Shown: in pieces, positions 1 through 8,200 of the stretch
Position numbering within the stretch: the stretch's first letter is position 1
Layout of the letters: every line of letters starts with the position of its first letter
NCBI GenBank assembly: GCA_002790195.1
Contig: PFUR01000054.1
Span: 2,104 to 34,692 of the forward strand
Direction of reading: 5' to 3'
Length of the DNA stretch: 32,589 bases
Source of the DNA: Flavobacteriales bacterium CG_4_9_14_3_um_filter_40_17
GTDB taxonomy: Bacteria > Bacteroidota > Bacteroidia > Flavobacteriales > Flavobacteriaceae
Notes under the pieces: model-generated
Told to the model about the DNA's origin: nothing
What the model saw: the letters and a program-made list of their open reading frames with translations, nothing else
The model's database searches: none
Translations under genes and position numbers: made by a program

Positions 1-137
1 GTGTTTGCTCCATTTTTAAAACCTTCAAGGCTGGCAATGTCTTCTACTTTGGTGAGTTTGTTGCCTGTATCATACGTATAAGTTAGGTCATCCGTTATGC
101 CGTAGCCGGCAGGCCTCGGTGGGCGGTTACTCGCTTT
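1..137 (-). pseudogene. RHS/YD-repeat protein fragment (remnant, runs off the left edge)
   Basis: On the minus strand, from about 110 down to 1, the frame reads GYGITDDLTYTYDTGNKL followed by TKVEDIASLEGFKNGAN. This has the tyrosine-aspartate (YD) rhythm and the GFK(D/N)GAN ending typical of Bacteroidota RHS-repeat proteins. A TAA stop at 138-140 closes the frame upstream, and no ATG, GTG or TTG start precedes the YD-like stretch. The visible piece therefore cannot be a normal 5' end. It is either a decayed or displaced 3' fragment of an RHS gene, or the main gene is interrupted here. RHS proteins are large polymorphic toxins or surface proteins whose C-terminal ends recombine, so orphan fragments are common. 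The family call rests on recognition of about 36 residues only. Confidence 0.5.
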
Positions 138-279
138 TTATGGCACGGAAAACATTCCGAAAGCCATCGGAAGAATGCCCTGAACTTGTTTCTAGGCAAA
201 CCCTGTTTGGTAATAAATTTTTCCAAAATAGATTTTTTAAAATCAAATTCATACTTTTATAGACACACAAACTTAACTC

Positions 280-822
280 ATGAGAAAATTATTTTTAACC
301 TTAGGCATTTTATGCCTCGCCTTTCAGTCAGCAGAGGGACAAAACAAACCGGTTGCCGGAACGGTGGTCAAAGATTTCGGGAAATTTTATCCCGTTGAAA
401 ATCCGGGTTTCAAAACCGATTACACCCAAAATTTTGATGCCGTCATCGATGTGCAGGAAGCTTCGCCCAAACCGAATGAAATTCATCCTTTGCTCAACAC
501 GGCGGCTCGTTATCTGAACATGCATACCTGGGCAGGCGTGACGCTCAAAGACTTGCATGTGGCTTTGGTAGTCCACGGCGGCGCTTCCGATGCCATCCTG
601 ACAGATGAAGCTTACCAAGCAAAACACGGTATGGACAACCCCAACACTTTGCTCATCGAACAACTCAATCAGGCGGGTGTACAGCTCATACTCTGCGGAC
701 AAACAGCCGGTGCGCGCGACATCACAGACCAAAACAGAAATGCGCATGTTCAAGTAGCTTTATCCGCGCTGACCGCACTTGTTCAACTTCAAAACCAGGG
801 ATATCAACTCATCGAATTTTAA
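280..822 (+). CDS. Secreted DsrE/F-like family protein
   Basis: The 180-residue product begins with a Sec signal peptide (MRKLFLTLGILCLAFQSAEG, cleavage near residue 20). The DsrE-like fold follows at about residues 85-180: HVALVVHGGASDAIL, then GVQLILCGQTAG, which holds a single cysteine at the position of the conserved DsrE-type cysteine, and a hydrophobic C-terminal helix. Cytoplasmic DsrE/TusD proteins relay sulfur. Exported Bacteroidota versions have no established role, so a sulfur-transfer function is inference. The ATG at 280 is the first that gives an intact signal peptide, and a TAnnTTTA-like -7 box lies at 252-259. The amidohydrolase gene starts 14 bp downstream on the same strand, so the two are probably co-transcribed and both products are exported. 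Confidence 0.85.
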   Translation: MRKLFLTLGILCLAFQSAEGQNKPVAGTVVKDFGKFYPVENPGFKTDYTQNFDAVIDVQEASPKPNEIHPLLNTAARYLNMHTWAGVTLKDLHVALVVHGGASDAILTDEAYQAKHGMDNPNTLLIEQLNQAGVQLILCGQTAGARDITDQNRNAHVQVALSALTALVQLQNQGYQLIEF

Positions 823-836
823 AAAATCTTTAAACC

Positions 837-2126
837 ATGAAAAAACCAATTGTAGTATGCCTGCTGATGATATCGGCGCTTAGTTTCGGTCAAAAACTCG
901 ACAAAAAAATCAGCGATTTGTCCAAAACCGTGGAATCAAAAGTCATCGAATGGCGGCGCGATATTCATCAAAACCCGGAATTGTCTAACCGCGAATTCAA
1001 AACCGGTGAAAAAATTGTCAAGCACCTCGAAAGCCTTGGTATCGAAGTACATACCGGTGTTGCCAAAACCGGTGTTGTCGGCGTGTTGAAAGGTGGTAAA
1101 CCCGGGAAAGTAGTGGCGCTTCGCGCAGATATGGACGCACTGCCCGTGACCGAACGCGTTGATTTGCCCTTCAAATCGGAGGTGACGGCAGTTTTCAATG
1201 GCCAAACCACCGGCGTGATGCACGCTTGTGGGCACGATACCCACGTGGCCATGTTGATGGGTGTCGCAGAAGTATTGTCAAAAATAAAGAGCGACCTGAG
1301 CGGTACTGTTGTCTTTATCTTCCAACCCGCCGAAGAAGGCGCACCCGGGGACGAGGAAGGCGGTGCGGAACTTATCGTGAAAGAAGGCGTTTTAAAAACC
1401 TACAAGGTAGATGCTATTTTTGGATTGCACATCAGTTCAGGCACGCATGTCGGCAAAATTAATTACAAACCGGGTGGCGCATTGGCAGCTTCTCAAAAAT
1501 ATACCATCGATGTGAAAGGCAAACAATCACATGGCTCAACACCTTGGAAAGGCATTGACCCGATTGTGGCTTCGGCAGAAATCATCAACGGCCTGCAAAC
1601 CATCATCAGCCGCGAGTCTGAATTGACCAATGAAGCGGCTGTCATTACCGTAGGAGCAATCCACTCCGGCATCCGCAACAACATCATTCCCGAATCTGCA
1701 CAGATGATTGGGACTATCCGCACTTTGGATTACGACATGCAGAAAAAAATTAACCGAAGAATGAAAGAAATGGTGCCGGCCATCGCTGCTGCTTTTGGCG
1801 CTGTTGCCAACATCGATATTGCCAAAGGGACACCGATAACCTACAACGACCCGGATTTGACAGCCAAAATGTTGCCTTCCCTACAAAAAGTTGCGGGCAC
1901 TGACAATGTCAAATTGGTCAAAGCTATCACCGGAGCCGAAGATTTTTCATTTTACCAAGAACAAATCCCGGGCTTCTTTTTCTTTTTGGGCGGTACACCG
2001 CTCAATGTCAAAGAATCGGAAGCGCCGTCTCATCATACTCCCGATTTCTATATTGACGAAAGTGCCATGCTCTTAGGCGTGAAAGCAATGTCGCAAGTAG
2101 CAGTTGACTTTTTGAATTTGAAGTAG
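837..2126 (+). CDS. Secreted M20 family amidohydrolase (N-acyl-amino-acid / IAA-conjugate hydrolase type)
   Basis: The 429-residue protein has a signal peptide (residues 1-19, ending SFGQ) and then the M20D fold. Visible motifs are VALRADMDALPVTE (about 93-106), MHACGHDTHVAML (about 128-140; Cys131 and His133 are metal ligands), FIFQPAEEG (about 160-168, with the catalytic and metal-binding glutamates), GLHIS (about 196-200) and the C-terminal HHTPDFYIDE with the last metal histidine. Family members cleave N-acyl bonds of amino acids or small conjugates using a dinuclear metal centre. The export signal places this one in the periplasm or outside the cell, where it would scavenge N-acylated amino acids or peptides. 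The exact substrate cannot be read from the sequence. It follows the DsrE-like gene closely. Confidence 0.95.
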   Translation: MKKPIVVCLLMISALSFGQKLDKKISDLSKTVESKVIEWRRDIHQNPELSNREFKTGEKIVKHLESLGIEVHTGVAKTGVVGVLKGGKPGKVVALRADMDALPVTERVDLPFKSEVTAVFNGQTTGVMHACGHDTHVAMLMGVAEVLSKIKSDLSGTVVFIFQPAEEGAPGDEEGGAELIVKEGVLKTYKVDAIFGLHISSGTHVGKINYKPGGALAASQKYTIDVKGKQSHGSTPWKGIDPIVASAEIINGLQTIISRESELTNEAAVITVGAIHSGIRNNIIPESAQMIGTIRTLDYDMQKKINRRMKEMVPAIAAAFGAVANIDIAKGTPITYNDPDLTAKMLPSLQKVAGTDNVKLVKAITGAEDFSFYQEQIPGFFFFLGGTPLNVKESEAPSHHTPDFYIDESAMLLGVKAMSQVAVDFLNLK

Positions 2127-2132
2127 TTTTTT

Positions 2133-2197
2133 TCTTTGTGTTCTCTGTGCCTTTGTGGTTCATTAATTTTCACCACAGAGGTACAAAGTTCACAGAG
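2133..2197. repeat. Palindromic interspersed repeat (CACAGAG-type element)
   Basis: Two 26-nt arms, about 2134-2159 and 2172-2197, are inverted copies around a short A/T-rich loop. They match at 20 of 26 positions, and three of the six differences are G-T wobbles on the plus strand. The core words CTTTGTG, CTCTGTG and CCACAGAG are those of a dispersed palindromic repeat seen between genes in many unrelated bacteria; that recognition is from memory and unverified. It sits in the gap after the M20 gene, where the hairpin could also help end transcription. Confidence 0.7.
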
Positions 2198-2385
2198 CGG
2201 TTTGACAAAAAATTTCAACAACTCCGCAATTTTCATTGACTGAAGATTGCGGTTTTTTCTTTTACTAAACTGAGAATTTCACTTTTGTGGTTGTCTGTCG
2301 GGGATTTGATGTCTTTGGTAGAATTTTTTTACGTATTAGCTTTTGTTTAAATACTTTTATTGCAATAATATATGAACAAACTTTT

Positions 2386-4296
2386 ATGAAAAACTTCCTC
2401 ACACTACTCATCAGTTTTCTATGCATATCATCTTTTGCACAAGAAAATAATGGGATTGCCATCATCCCCAAACCGGTTTCGGTGACTACAAAAGCAGGGC
2501 AATTTATTCTCCCAAAACAAGTTGTTATCGAAGCGGATGCTTCCGGGGACAGTCAATATGTGGTTTCTTATCTTACCAACAAATTAAACACTTCGACCGG
2601 ATTTGAAGTCAAAACATCGCAAAACGCTGCAAACGCGAGCATCAAGTTTGTTCTTAATAAATCGGTCAACACGGCCATAGGAGACGAGGGTTACGAGCTG
2701 ATTGTCAACTCCAAACAAGTGTTAATCAAAGCGAATAAGCCCGCCGGATTGTTTTATGGTGTACAAAGCCTGCTCCAACTGTTGCCCAAAGAAATTGAAA
2801 GCCCGAACTTGGTCAATAACATCGCTTGGACTGTACCCAATGTAGAAATTACCGACTATCCGCGATTGGGATGGAGAGGTTTGATGCTCGATGTATCGAG
2901 GCACTTTTTTACGAAAGATGAGGTCAAACAGTACATCGACGCGATGGTGAAATACAAATACAACTTGTTTCATTTCCACCTGACGGATGATGAAGGCTGG
3001 CGCATCGAAATCAAAAGCCTACCCCGACTCACGGAAGTAGGTGCGTGGAATGTAAAACGCGTGGGTACTTTTGGCAATTTTATCCCTCCGACCAAAGACG
3101 AACCGAGAGATTACGGCGGATTCTATACCCAAGATGACATCAGAGAATTGGTTCAATACGCGCGCGAACGCTTTGTCAATATACTACCTGAGATTGATGT
3201 TCCCGGCCATAGTTTGGCCGCTATTGTGGCTTATCCCGACTTGTCTTGCACGGCGGAAGCCAATACCTATCAAGTGCGTTCGGGGGAGCAAATAATGGAT
3301 TGGTCGCACGGACATCCACCCTTGGCCATGGTTGACAATACTCTTTGTCCGGCCAACGAAAAAGTCTATGAATTTATGGACAAAGTAATCACGGAAGTTG
3401 CTGCTTTGTTCCCGTTTAAATACATTCATTTGGGCGGAGATGAAGCACCGATGAATTTTTGGAAAAAAAGTGATGTCGTAAAAGCTTTGATGAAGCGCGA
3501 AGGTTATACAAAAATTGCGCAAGCACAAGGGTATTTTACGGCTCGGGTTGAAAAAATCGTGGTTTCCAAGGGCAAAACCTTTATCGGGTGGGACGAAGTG
3601 TTGGAAGGTGGCGTACCCAAATCGGCCGCAGTAATGAGTTGGAGAGGCATGAAAGGCGGTATCGAAGCGGCAAAAGAAGGTCACGAAGTGGTGATGAGCC
3701 CGACTACCTTCGCTTATATAGATTATATGCAAGCCGATGCCATCACCGAACCTCGGGTATATGCTACACTGCGGTTGAGCAAAGCCTATCAGTTCGAACC
3801 CGTTCCGGAAGGTGTTGATTCGAAATACATCAAAGGCGGGCAAGCCAACCTTTGGTCAGAACAGATATACAACATCCGCCAAGCGGAATACATGACCTGG
3901 CCGCGTGGTTTTGCCATAGCCGAATCGGTTTGGTCGCCAAAAGAAAAGAAAAATTGGAAAGACTTCTTCAGACGGACTGAGCAACATTTTAAACGATTGG
4001 ATGCCGCGCAGACCAAGTACGCGCCGAGTGTATATGACCCAATCTTTAAGGTGCGGAAAAATTCGCAAGATCGATTGGTCGTTATTTTAGAATCGGAAGT
4101 AGAAGGTTTGGATTTGTTTTATACTTTCGATAATTCCTTTCCGGACGAATACTATCCGAAATATACCGAACCCTTGGTTGTCCCAATAGATGCGGATAAA
4201 CTTCGGGTAATATCGTACAGAGACGGTAAACCCATCGGAAGGATGCAGACCATGCCGATTGAAGAATTAAAAAGGCGCGTAGAAAACCCTGAATAA
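2386..4296 (+). CDS. Beta-N-acetylhexosaminidase, glycoside hydrolase family 20
   Basis: The start at 2386 is preferred over an in-frame start at 2287 because it gives a clean signal peptide (MKNFLTLLISFLCISSFAQ). The product has 636 residues. The GH20b-type N-terminal domain occupies about 20-155, and the GH20 barrel starts near RLGWRGLMLDVSRHF (160-174). Further motifs are FHFHLTDDEGWRIE, PEIDVPGHSLA and HLGGDEAP, the last containing the catalytic pair Asp352-Glu353, followed by GWDEVLEGG. A C-terminal beta domain follows the barrel. GH20 enzymes remove terminal GlcNAc or GalNAc by substrate-assisted catalysis, here probably from chitin oligomers, glycans or peptidoglycan fragments in the periplasm. 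It stands alone on this strand, convergent with folC, with only 10 bp between the stop codons. Confidence 0.96.
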   Translation: MKNFLTLLISFLCISSFAQENNGIAIIPKPVSVTTKAGQFILPKQVVIEADASGDSQYVVSYLTNKLNTSTGFEVKTSQNAANASIKFVLNKSVNTAIGDEGYELIVNSKQVLIKANKPAGLFYGVQSLLQLLPKEIESPNLVNNIAWTVPNVEITDYPRLGWRGLMLDVSRHFFTKDEVKQYIDAMVKYKYNLFHFHLTDDEGWRIEIKSLPRLTEVGAWNVKRVGTFGNFIPPTKDEPRDYGGFYTQDDIRELVQYARERFVNILPEIDVPGHSLAAIVAYPDLSCTAEANTYQVRSGEQIMDWSHGHPPLAMVDNTLCPANEKVYEFMDKVITEVAALFPFKYIHLGGDEAPMNFWKKSDVVKALMKREGYTKIAQAQGYFTARVEKIVVSKGKTFIGWDEVLEGGVPKSAAVMSWRGMKGGIEAAKEGHEVVMSPTTFAYIDYMQADAITEPRVYATLRLSKAYQFEPVPEGVDSKYIKGGQANLWSEQIYNIRQAEYMTWPRGFAIAESVWSPKEKKNWKDFFRRTEQHFKRLDAAQTKYAPSVYDPIFKVRKNSQDRLVVILESEVEGLDLFYTFDNSFPDEYYPKYTEPLVVPIDADKLRVISYRDGKPIGRMQTMPIEELKRRVENPE

Positions 4297-4306
4297 CCAA
4301 CCAAAT

Positions 4307-5527
4307 CTACAAAGCCTCCGCCACCACAAACGTACTTCCTCCCACAAAGATGAGGTCTGCTGTGGTGGCGGTTTTTTTGGCAGCATCGAATGCTTCACCC
4401 ACACTTGAATAGGCAAGTCCGATTAATCCAAATTTTTCAAAAGTTTTTTGGGTTTCAGAAGCGTCTAAACCTCTTTCTAAATTGGGTTTACAGAAATAAT
4501 AAATCGCTTTTTCCGGAAACAGCGGGATGATTTTTTCTAAATCCTTGTCTTGTACAAAACCCAAAACAAGATGAAGTTTTTGGTATGTTTCTTTGGCGAG
4601 TTGATTGACCACATAAGTCAGGCCTTCGGCGTTGTGCGCGGTGTCTGCGATGATTTTTGGCGAGTTTCCCAACACTTGCCAGCGTCCCAAAAACCCGGTG
4701 TTTGAGGAAACGTTAAGCAACCCCTTCTTGATTTGATTTTCTGTGATGCCGAACCGATAAATTTTGTTCAAAATCTCGATGGTTTGCAAACAAGTTTTGA
4801 TGTTGTGGACTTGATAATCACCCTTCAATTCAGCAGGATATGTTTGTGAAATATTCTGCGAAGCGAGATACAACTCCGCATTTTTTAACTGAGCTGTTTT
4901 CGCGAAAACCGGAAAAGTTTCGGGTTGATATTCTCCGATTACAACAGGGATATTCGGTTTGATGATGCCCGCTTTTTCTGTGGCAATCTTTTCCAAAGTA
5001 TCACCCAAAAATTGCATGTGATCAAATCCAATGTTGGTGATAACCGAGACCAAGGGCTTGAGGATGTTAGTGCTGTCCAAACGGCCGCCCATACCGACCT
5101 CAATCACGGCGATATCTATTTTTTTTTCTTTGAAATATGCAAAGGCCATCCCAACGTTCATTTCAAAAAACGAACAAGAATGTGTTTCAAAAAAAGACTG
5201 ATGTCGGGCTATGAAACTGGTGACAAACCTTTTAGAAACCATCCGTCCATTCACCCGGATTCTCTCTCTGAAATCTTTGAGATGCGGCGAGGTGTAAAGC
5301 CCGACTTTGAGTCCTGCTTCTTGCAAAACCGATGCCAGTAGGTTGCTCGTGGAGCCTTTGCCATTGGTTCCCGCCACGTGAATAGTTTTAAAAGATAAAT
5401 GCGGATGATTGAGATGCGTGTCCAAAAGCAACGTATTGTCAAGATTGGCTCGATAGGCAGATTGCCCGATTTTTTGATACATCGGCAGGCAGGCATACAT
5501 CCAATCAAGGGTTTTTTTGTAATTCAT
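4307..5527 (-). CDS. folC: Bifunctional folylpolyglutamate synthase / dihydrofolate synthase
   Basis: The Mur-ligase-fold enzyme of 406 residues contains the P-loop GTNGKGS (residues 53-59) followed by TSPHLKDFRERIRVNG, the folate-binding segment. The central-domain motif VGMGGRLDSTNI comes next, and a C-terminal Mur-ligase domain contains ADTAHNAEG. It adds glutamate to dihydropteroate and to reduced folates in the cytoplasm. The ATG at 5527 is preferred; a longer frame begins at a TTG at 5548 but adds only seven atypical residues. The length is normal for the family. It is convergent with the GH20 gene and lies 48 bp downstream of the endonuclease-like gene on the same strand. Confidence 0.96.
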   Translation of the reverse strand: MNYKKTLDWMYACLPMYQKIGQSAYRANLDNTLLLDTHLNHPHLSFKTIHVAGTNGKGSTSNLLASVLQEAGLKVGLYTSPHLKDFRERIRVNGRMVSKRFVTSFIARHQSFFETHSCSFFEMNVGMAFAYFKEKKIDIAVIEVGMGGRLDSTNILKPLVSVITNIGFDHMQFLGDTLEKIATEKAGIIKPNIPVVIGEYQPETFPVFAKTAQLKNAELYLASQNISQTYPAELKGDYQVHNIKTCLQTIEILNKIYRFGITENQIKKGLLNVSSNTGFLGRWQVLGNSPKIIADTAHNAEGLTYVVNQLAKETYQKLHLVLGFVQDKDLEKIIPLFPEKAIYYFCKPNLERGLDASETQKTFEKFGLIGLAYSSVGEAFDAAKKTATTADLIFVGGSTFVVAEAL

Positions 5528-5575
5528 CGGTTGAAGAAACTGCTGCAAAAGTAGGAGAAAGGATTCAGAATAATC

Positions 5576-6826
5576 TTACTTTCGGATGAATTTCAAAATT
5601 TCTTGCGGATGGGTATTCAACTTAATAAAATAAATTCCCGATGCAAGGTTTTGGGTATGCAGGGTGACTTCATTCTGATTTCCGATTCGCACTCTTCCGA
5701 TTTGTTGGCCTAAGGTGTTGAAAATTAGCAACTCAGTTGAGGAGTAAATTTGTTTCAAATCGATATGGAGTTTCAATTCGTCCGAAACCAAGTTGGAAGA
5801 AGCAAACTGTATCAAAACTTGTTTGTCAAAATCGACTGTTGAAAGTAAAGTTTGGCTGATTTCCAAATCCATCACAACGGGCGTGTGGTCGCTCATGTTG
5901 TGTAGGTTTTGGCGTAAACTTAGGCTAAAATCCCCGGTACAACTGGCATCGTCAATGCGTTTGTCAAAACAATTGCCATTGTTTCCAAAGGCCTTATAAG
6001 TATTGGGTATATAAAAAAAATCAGTGCTGGTGCGAAAATTTTCAGACATCATGATAAAGTCAAATCGGTCATCTATACCGCCGGTTGCCCCGCCAATACC
6101 GAATCCGACAGCTGAAGTCCGGGTTGCTTGGGTGTGAATATCCTGAAAAGTGATGTCTTTCGTCCATCGTCCGGGGCGATTGATTGGATCTACCATTACA
6201 ATAGGATTGGCGGGATTTATGATTGCTACATACGAATCTTCTGTTGAATTTTGTATATTGAAATCGCCCGCAAAAAGTACATAGCGATTGGCCGGAAGGC
6301 TGTTTAACGAATTGAGGAATACATTGACCATATCCAGACGAAGTTGGCGGTTTGCGGGGCCTGTGCTCGATTTGAGGTGTGTCACATACACTTCCAAAAA
6401 GGTTGGATTGGTGGCAATATCGGGCGTTTTGAGCTGGAATGTGATATGGTTAATATCTCTGATGGTTGTTTGGAGGACTTCTTCATCATACAGCACGAGT
6501 TTTTGGGTATTGAAGAAGACCATTTGCTGAAGTGTATCGGTCGGATTAGATGTGTTATGGACAAAAGTACTTCGGGCGTAGTTGTTGTCTATGGTTTGAA
6601 GTGCGGTGTTTAGTATCAAATTTGCCCCTGTTTCATTTTGAAGTTCAGCCACCATAAAAAGATCGGGCTTGTAACTGTTGAAAATATTTTTTAAAATAAA
6701 TTCACGGTTCGCGGGTGTTGAAGTGGGGTAACGAAAAATATTATAAAACATAGTCCGGAGGTTGTCCTGCCCGAAACCAAATTGAAAGAGAAAAAGGAAA
6801 AGTAAGCCGGCGTAAATTTTTCTCAT
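5576..6826 (-). CDS. Exported endonuclease/exonuclease/phosphatase-fold protein with T9SS sorting domain
   Basis: The 416-residue product has a signal peptide (MRKIYAGLLFLFLFQFGFGQ). An endonuclease/exonuclease/phosphatase (EEP) domain follows at about 21-325, with MVAELQNETG (metal-binding Glu), YVTHLKSS, LFAGDFNIQNS (Asp and Asn) and SDHTPVVMDLE (Asp-His catalytic pair). The last 80 or so residues form a type A T9SS C-terminal domain: LLIFNTLGQQIGRV, LASGIYFIKL and a terminal KFIRK. The protein is therefore predicted to cross the outer membrane by type IX secretion and be released or anchored at the surface. EEP enzymes cleave phosphodiesters; extracellular nuclease activity is likely, but phosphatase or lipid phosphodiesterase activity is not excluded. 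Confidence 0.93.
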   Translation of the reverse strand: MRKIYAGLLFLFLFQFGFGQDNLRTMFYNIFRYPTSTPANREFILKNIFNSYKPDLFMVAELQNETGANLILNTALQTIDNNYARSTFVHNTSNPTDTLQQMVFFNTQKLVLYDEEVLQTTIRDINHITFQLKTPDIATNPTFLEVYVTHLKSSTGPANRQLRLDMVNVFLNSLNSLPANRYVLFAGDFNIQNSTEDSYVAIINPANPIVMVDPINRPGRWTKDITFQDIHTQATRTSAVGFGIGGATGGIDDRFDFIMMSENFRTSTDFFYIPNTYKAFGNNGNCFDKRIDDASCTGDFSLSLRQNLHNMSDHTPVVMDLEISQTLLSTVDFDKQVLIQFASSNLVSDELKLHIDLKQIYSSTELLIFNTLGQQIGRVRIGNQNEVTLHTQNLASGIYFIKLNTHPQEILKFIRK

Positions 6827-6852
6827 CGTAGATGTTTAGAGATTCGATAAAA

Positions 6853-6885
6853 CAAAGATATCTATTTTGAATCAAAGAAATCAAA
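6853..6885 (-). promoter_or_regulatory. Putative promoter of the EEP/T9SS gene
   Basis: Read on the minus strand, a TTTG (6885-6882) is followed after 21 nt by TATCTTTG (6860-6853). This fits the Bacteroidota TTTG / TAnnTTTG pattern. The predicted start of transcription lies about 20 nt before the ATG at 6826. Confidence 0.55.
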
Positions 6886-6891
6886 AATAGA

Positions 6892-7734
6892 TTAATTCAC
6901 CAAGCTGAAACTGTAAATAATGAATCCGGATTGAAGTTTAGGCGCATCTGCTTTTGCCTGCCATTTGGTTGCCAAGGCAGCTATTTTAGCCTGTTCGAGC
7001 AAACAAGCAGCATTGTTGGTTGTACCTCTTGCCCCGGATTGGGCATAGGCAACATTTCCTTCCCTGTCCACATCCACGCGGACGACTACCGTGCCTTCTT
7101 CGTTGCAGAGATATTTGGGTTTGGGTTTTGTGAGTGCGCCGCGGTCGCCTAATTGGTAATCCCCGCCTGTGCCGGTTGCACTGTTTCCGTAATAACTTTT
7201 GGCATCTTTACTGCCATTTGGGTTGCCTTGGTCGCCGGCGCCGGTTTTGTCGCCATCGCTGTAGCTGTTGTTGTCGCCAGAAGTGCTGCCGCCTTTGAGC
7301 ATATTGCTGAGTGCATCAGTGGTCGATTGGGAAACGGTTGGTTTGGGAACTTCTTTTTTGGGTTGTTCGACTGCTTTTTTCTCAACCACCTTGGGCGTTT
7401 CCACCTTTTTTTTAACTTCTTTATCCGGAACAACTACCGACTCGTCCACCTCTTGGGTCAAAACCTTTTCTTGGGCTGTTTCAATTACTTTTTCCGTTTC
7501 GGGATTGGTTTTTGGCGGGGCAGTCTGAGGATTGGGAACCGTTGGTTTGGGTTGTGAAGTTTGAATGTCTCCCGATGCTGCATCTACATAACCGAAGTTG
7601 ACGGTAATCCCATTTTCCGGCGGTGGGACGAGATAAGTCATCCCGGCAATATACATCAGTAAGACTAACAGTGTCAAGGTAACCGTGGTCAGGGCAAATG
7701 ATTTTCGTTGATGGGTTGTTTCGAAGATAGACAT
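6892..7734 (-). CDS. TonB-like energy transducer
   Basis: The 280-residue protein begins at the ATG at 7734, one base after the exbD stop codon, which supports this start over an earlier in-frame one at 7785. It has a short cytoplasmic N-terminus, one membrane helix (about 14-36) and a long Pro/Lys/Glu-rich periplasmic linker. After a Gly/Asn/Ser-rich stretch comes a C-terminal domain with KPKYLCNEEGTVVVRVDVD, the TonB C-terminal pattern seen in Bacteroidota. It would carry proton-motive energy from ExbB/ExbD to outer-membrane receptors. It is the last gene of the exbB-exbD-tonB set. Confidence 0.9.
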   Translation of the reverse strand: MSIFETTHQRKSFALTTVTLTLLVLLMYIAGMTYLVPPPENGITVNFGYVDAASGDIQTSQPKPTVPNPQTAPPKTNPETEKVIETAQEKVLTQEVDESVVVPDKEVKKKVETPKVVEKKAVEQPKKEVPKPTVSQSTTDALSNMLKGGSTSGDNNSYSDGDKTGAGDQGNPNGSKDAKSYYGNSATGTGGDYQLGDRGALTKPKPKYLCNEEGTVVVRVDVDREGNVAYAQSGARGTTNNAACLLEQAKIAALATKWQAKADAPKLQSGFIIYSFSLVN

Positions 7735-7735
7735 A

Positions 7736-8122
7736 CTAATTGGGCCTGACAGCCAAGATAATTTTATATCGGTTTCGGTTGGCAATTTCCATCACGCTAA
7801 CCGCTTTCTCTATCGGAACGCTTTCTTCCACGCGCAGGATGATGGTTGGGTTTTCTTTGTTTTGTAGTTTGGCTTGCAAGGTGCTTTCTATCGAGGTTTG
7901 ATCTACCAAAGCCTGGTCAACGAAAAACTCCAATTTCTTATTGATGCTGACCGATACATTTTGGGTGCTGGTCGATTTACCCTTGGCTTTGGGCAATAAC
8001 AAATCGAGTGCGTTTGGCGCATTGGAGGTCAACATGAAGAAGATGAGCAATAAAAAAACGATGTCAGTCATCGACGACATGCTGAATTCTGGGCTCACTT
8101 TGTTTCTGCCTTTGAGTTTCAT
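7736..8122 (-). CDS. exbD: Biopolymer transport protein ExbD/TolR family
   Basis: The 128-residue protein has the ExbD layout. A short polar N-terminus ending SMTD carries the conserved membrane aspartate Asp20, which takes part in proton passage. One membrane helix (IVFLLLIFFMLTS) and a periplasmic domain ending AVRPN follow. It is translationally close to tonB (1 bp) and follows exbB by 78 bp. The gap before it shows no obvious feature. Confidence 0.95.
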   Translation of the reverse strand: MKLKGRNKVSPEFSMSSMTDIVFLLLIFFMLTSNAPNALDLLLPKAKGKSTSTQNVSVSINKKLEFFVDQALVDQTSIESTLQAKLQNKENPTIILRVEESVPIEKAVSVMEIANRNRYKIILAVRPN

Positions 8123-8200
8123 TGTTTATGTTTTCTTGTTGCTATCCTCTGGTTTCCCTTCTTGCATGCAGGAGGTATTTTATAGTATATTGCTCTGGCT

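Noticed and set aside
3184-3843. 219-codon minus-strand frame inside the GH20 gene
   Set aside because: It is antisense to the catalytic barrel, with no signal, motif or neighbour support.
4925-5341. 138-codon plus-strand frame inside folC
   Set aside because: It is antisense to a clearly conserved enzyme and shows no domain of its own.
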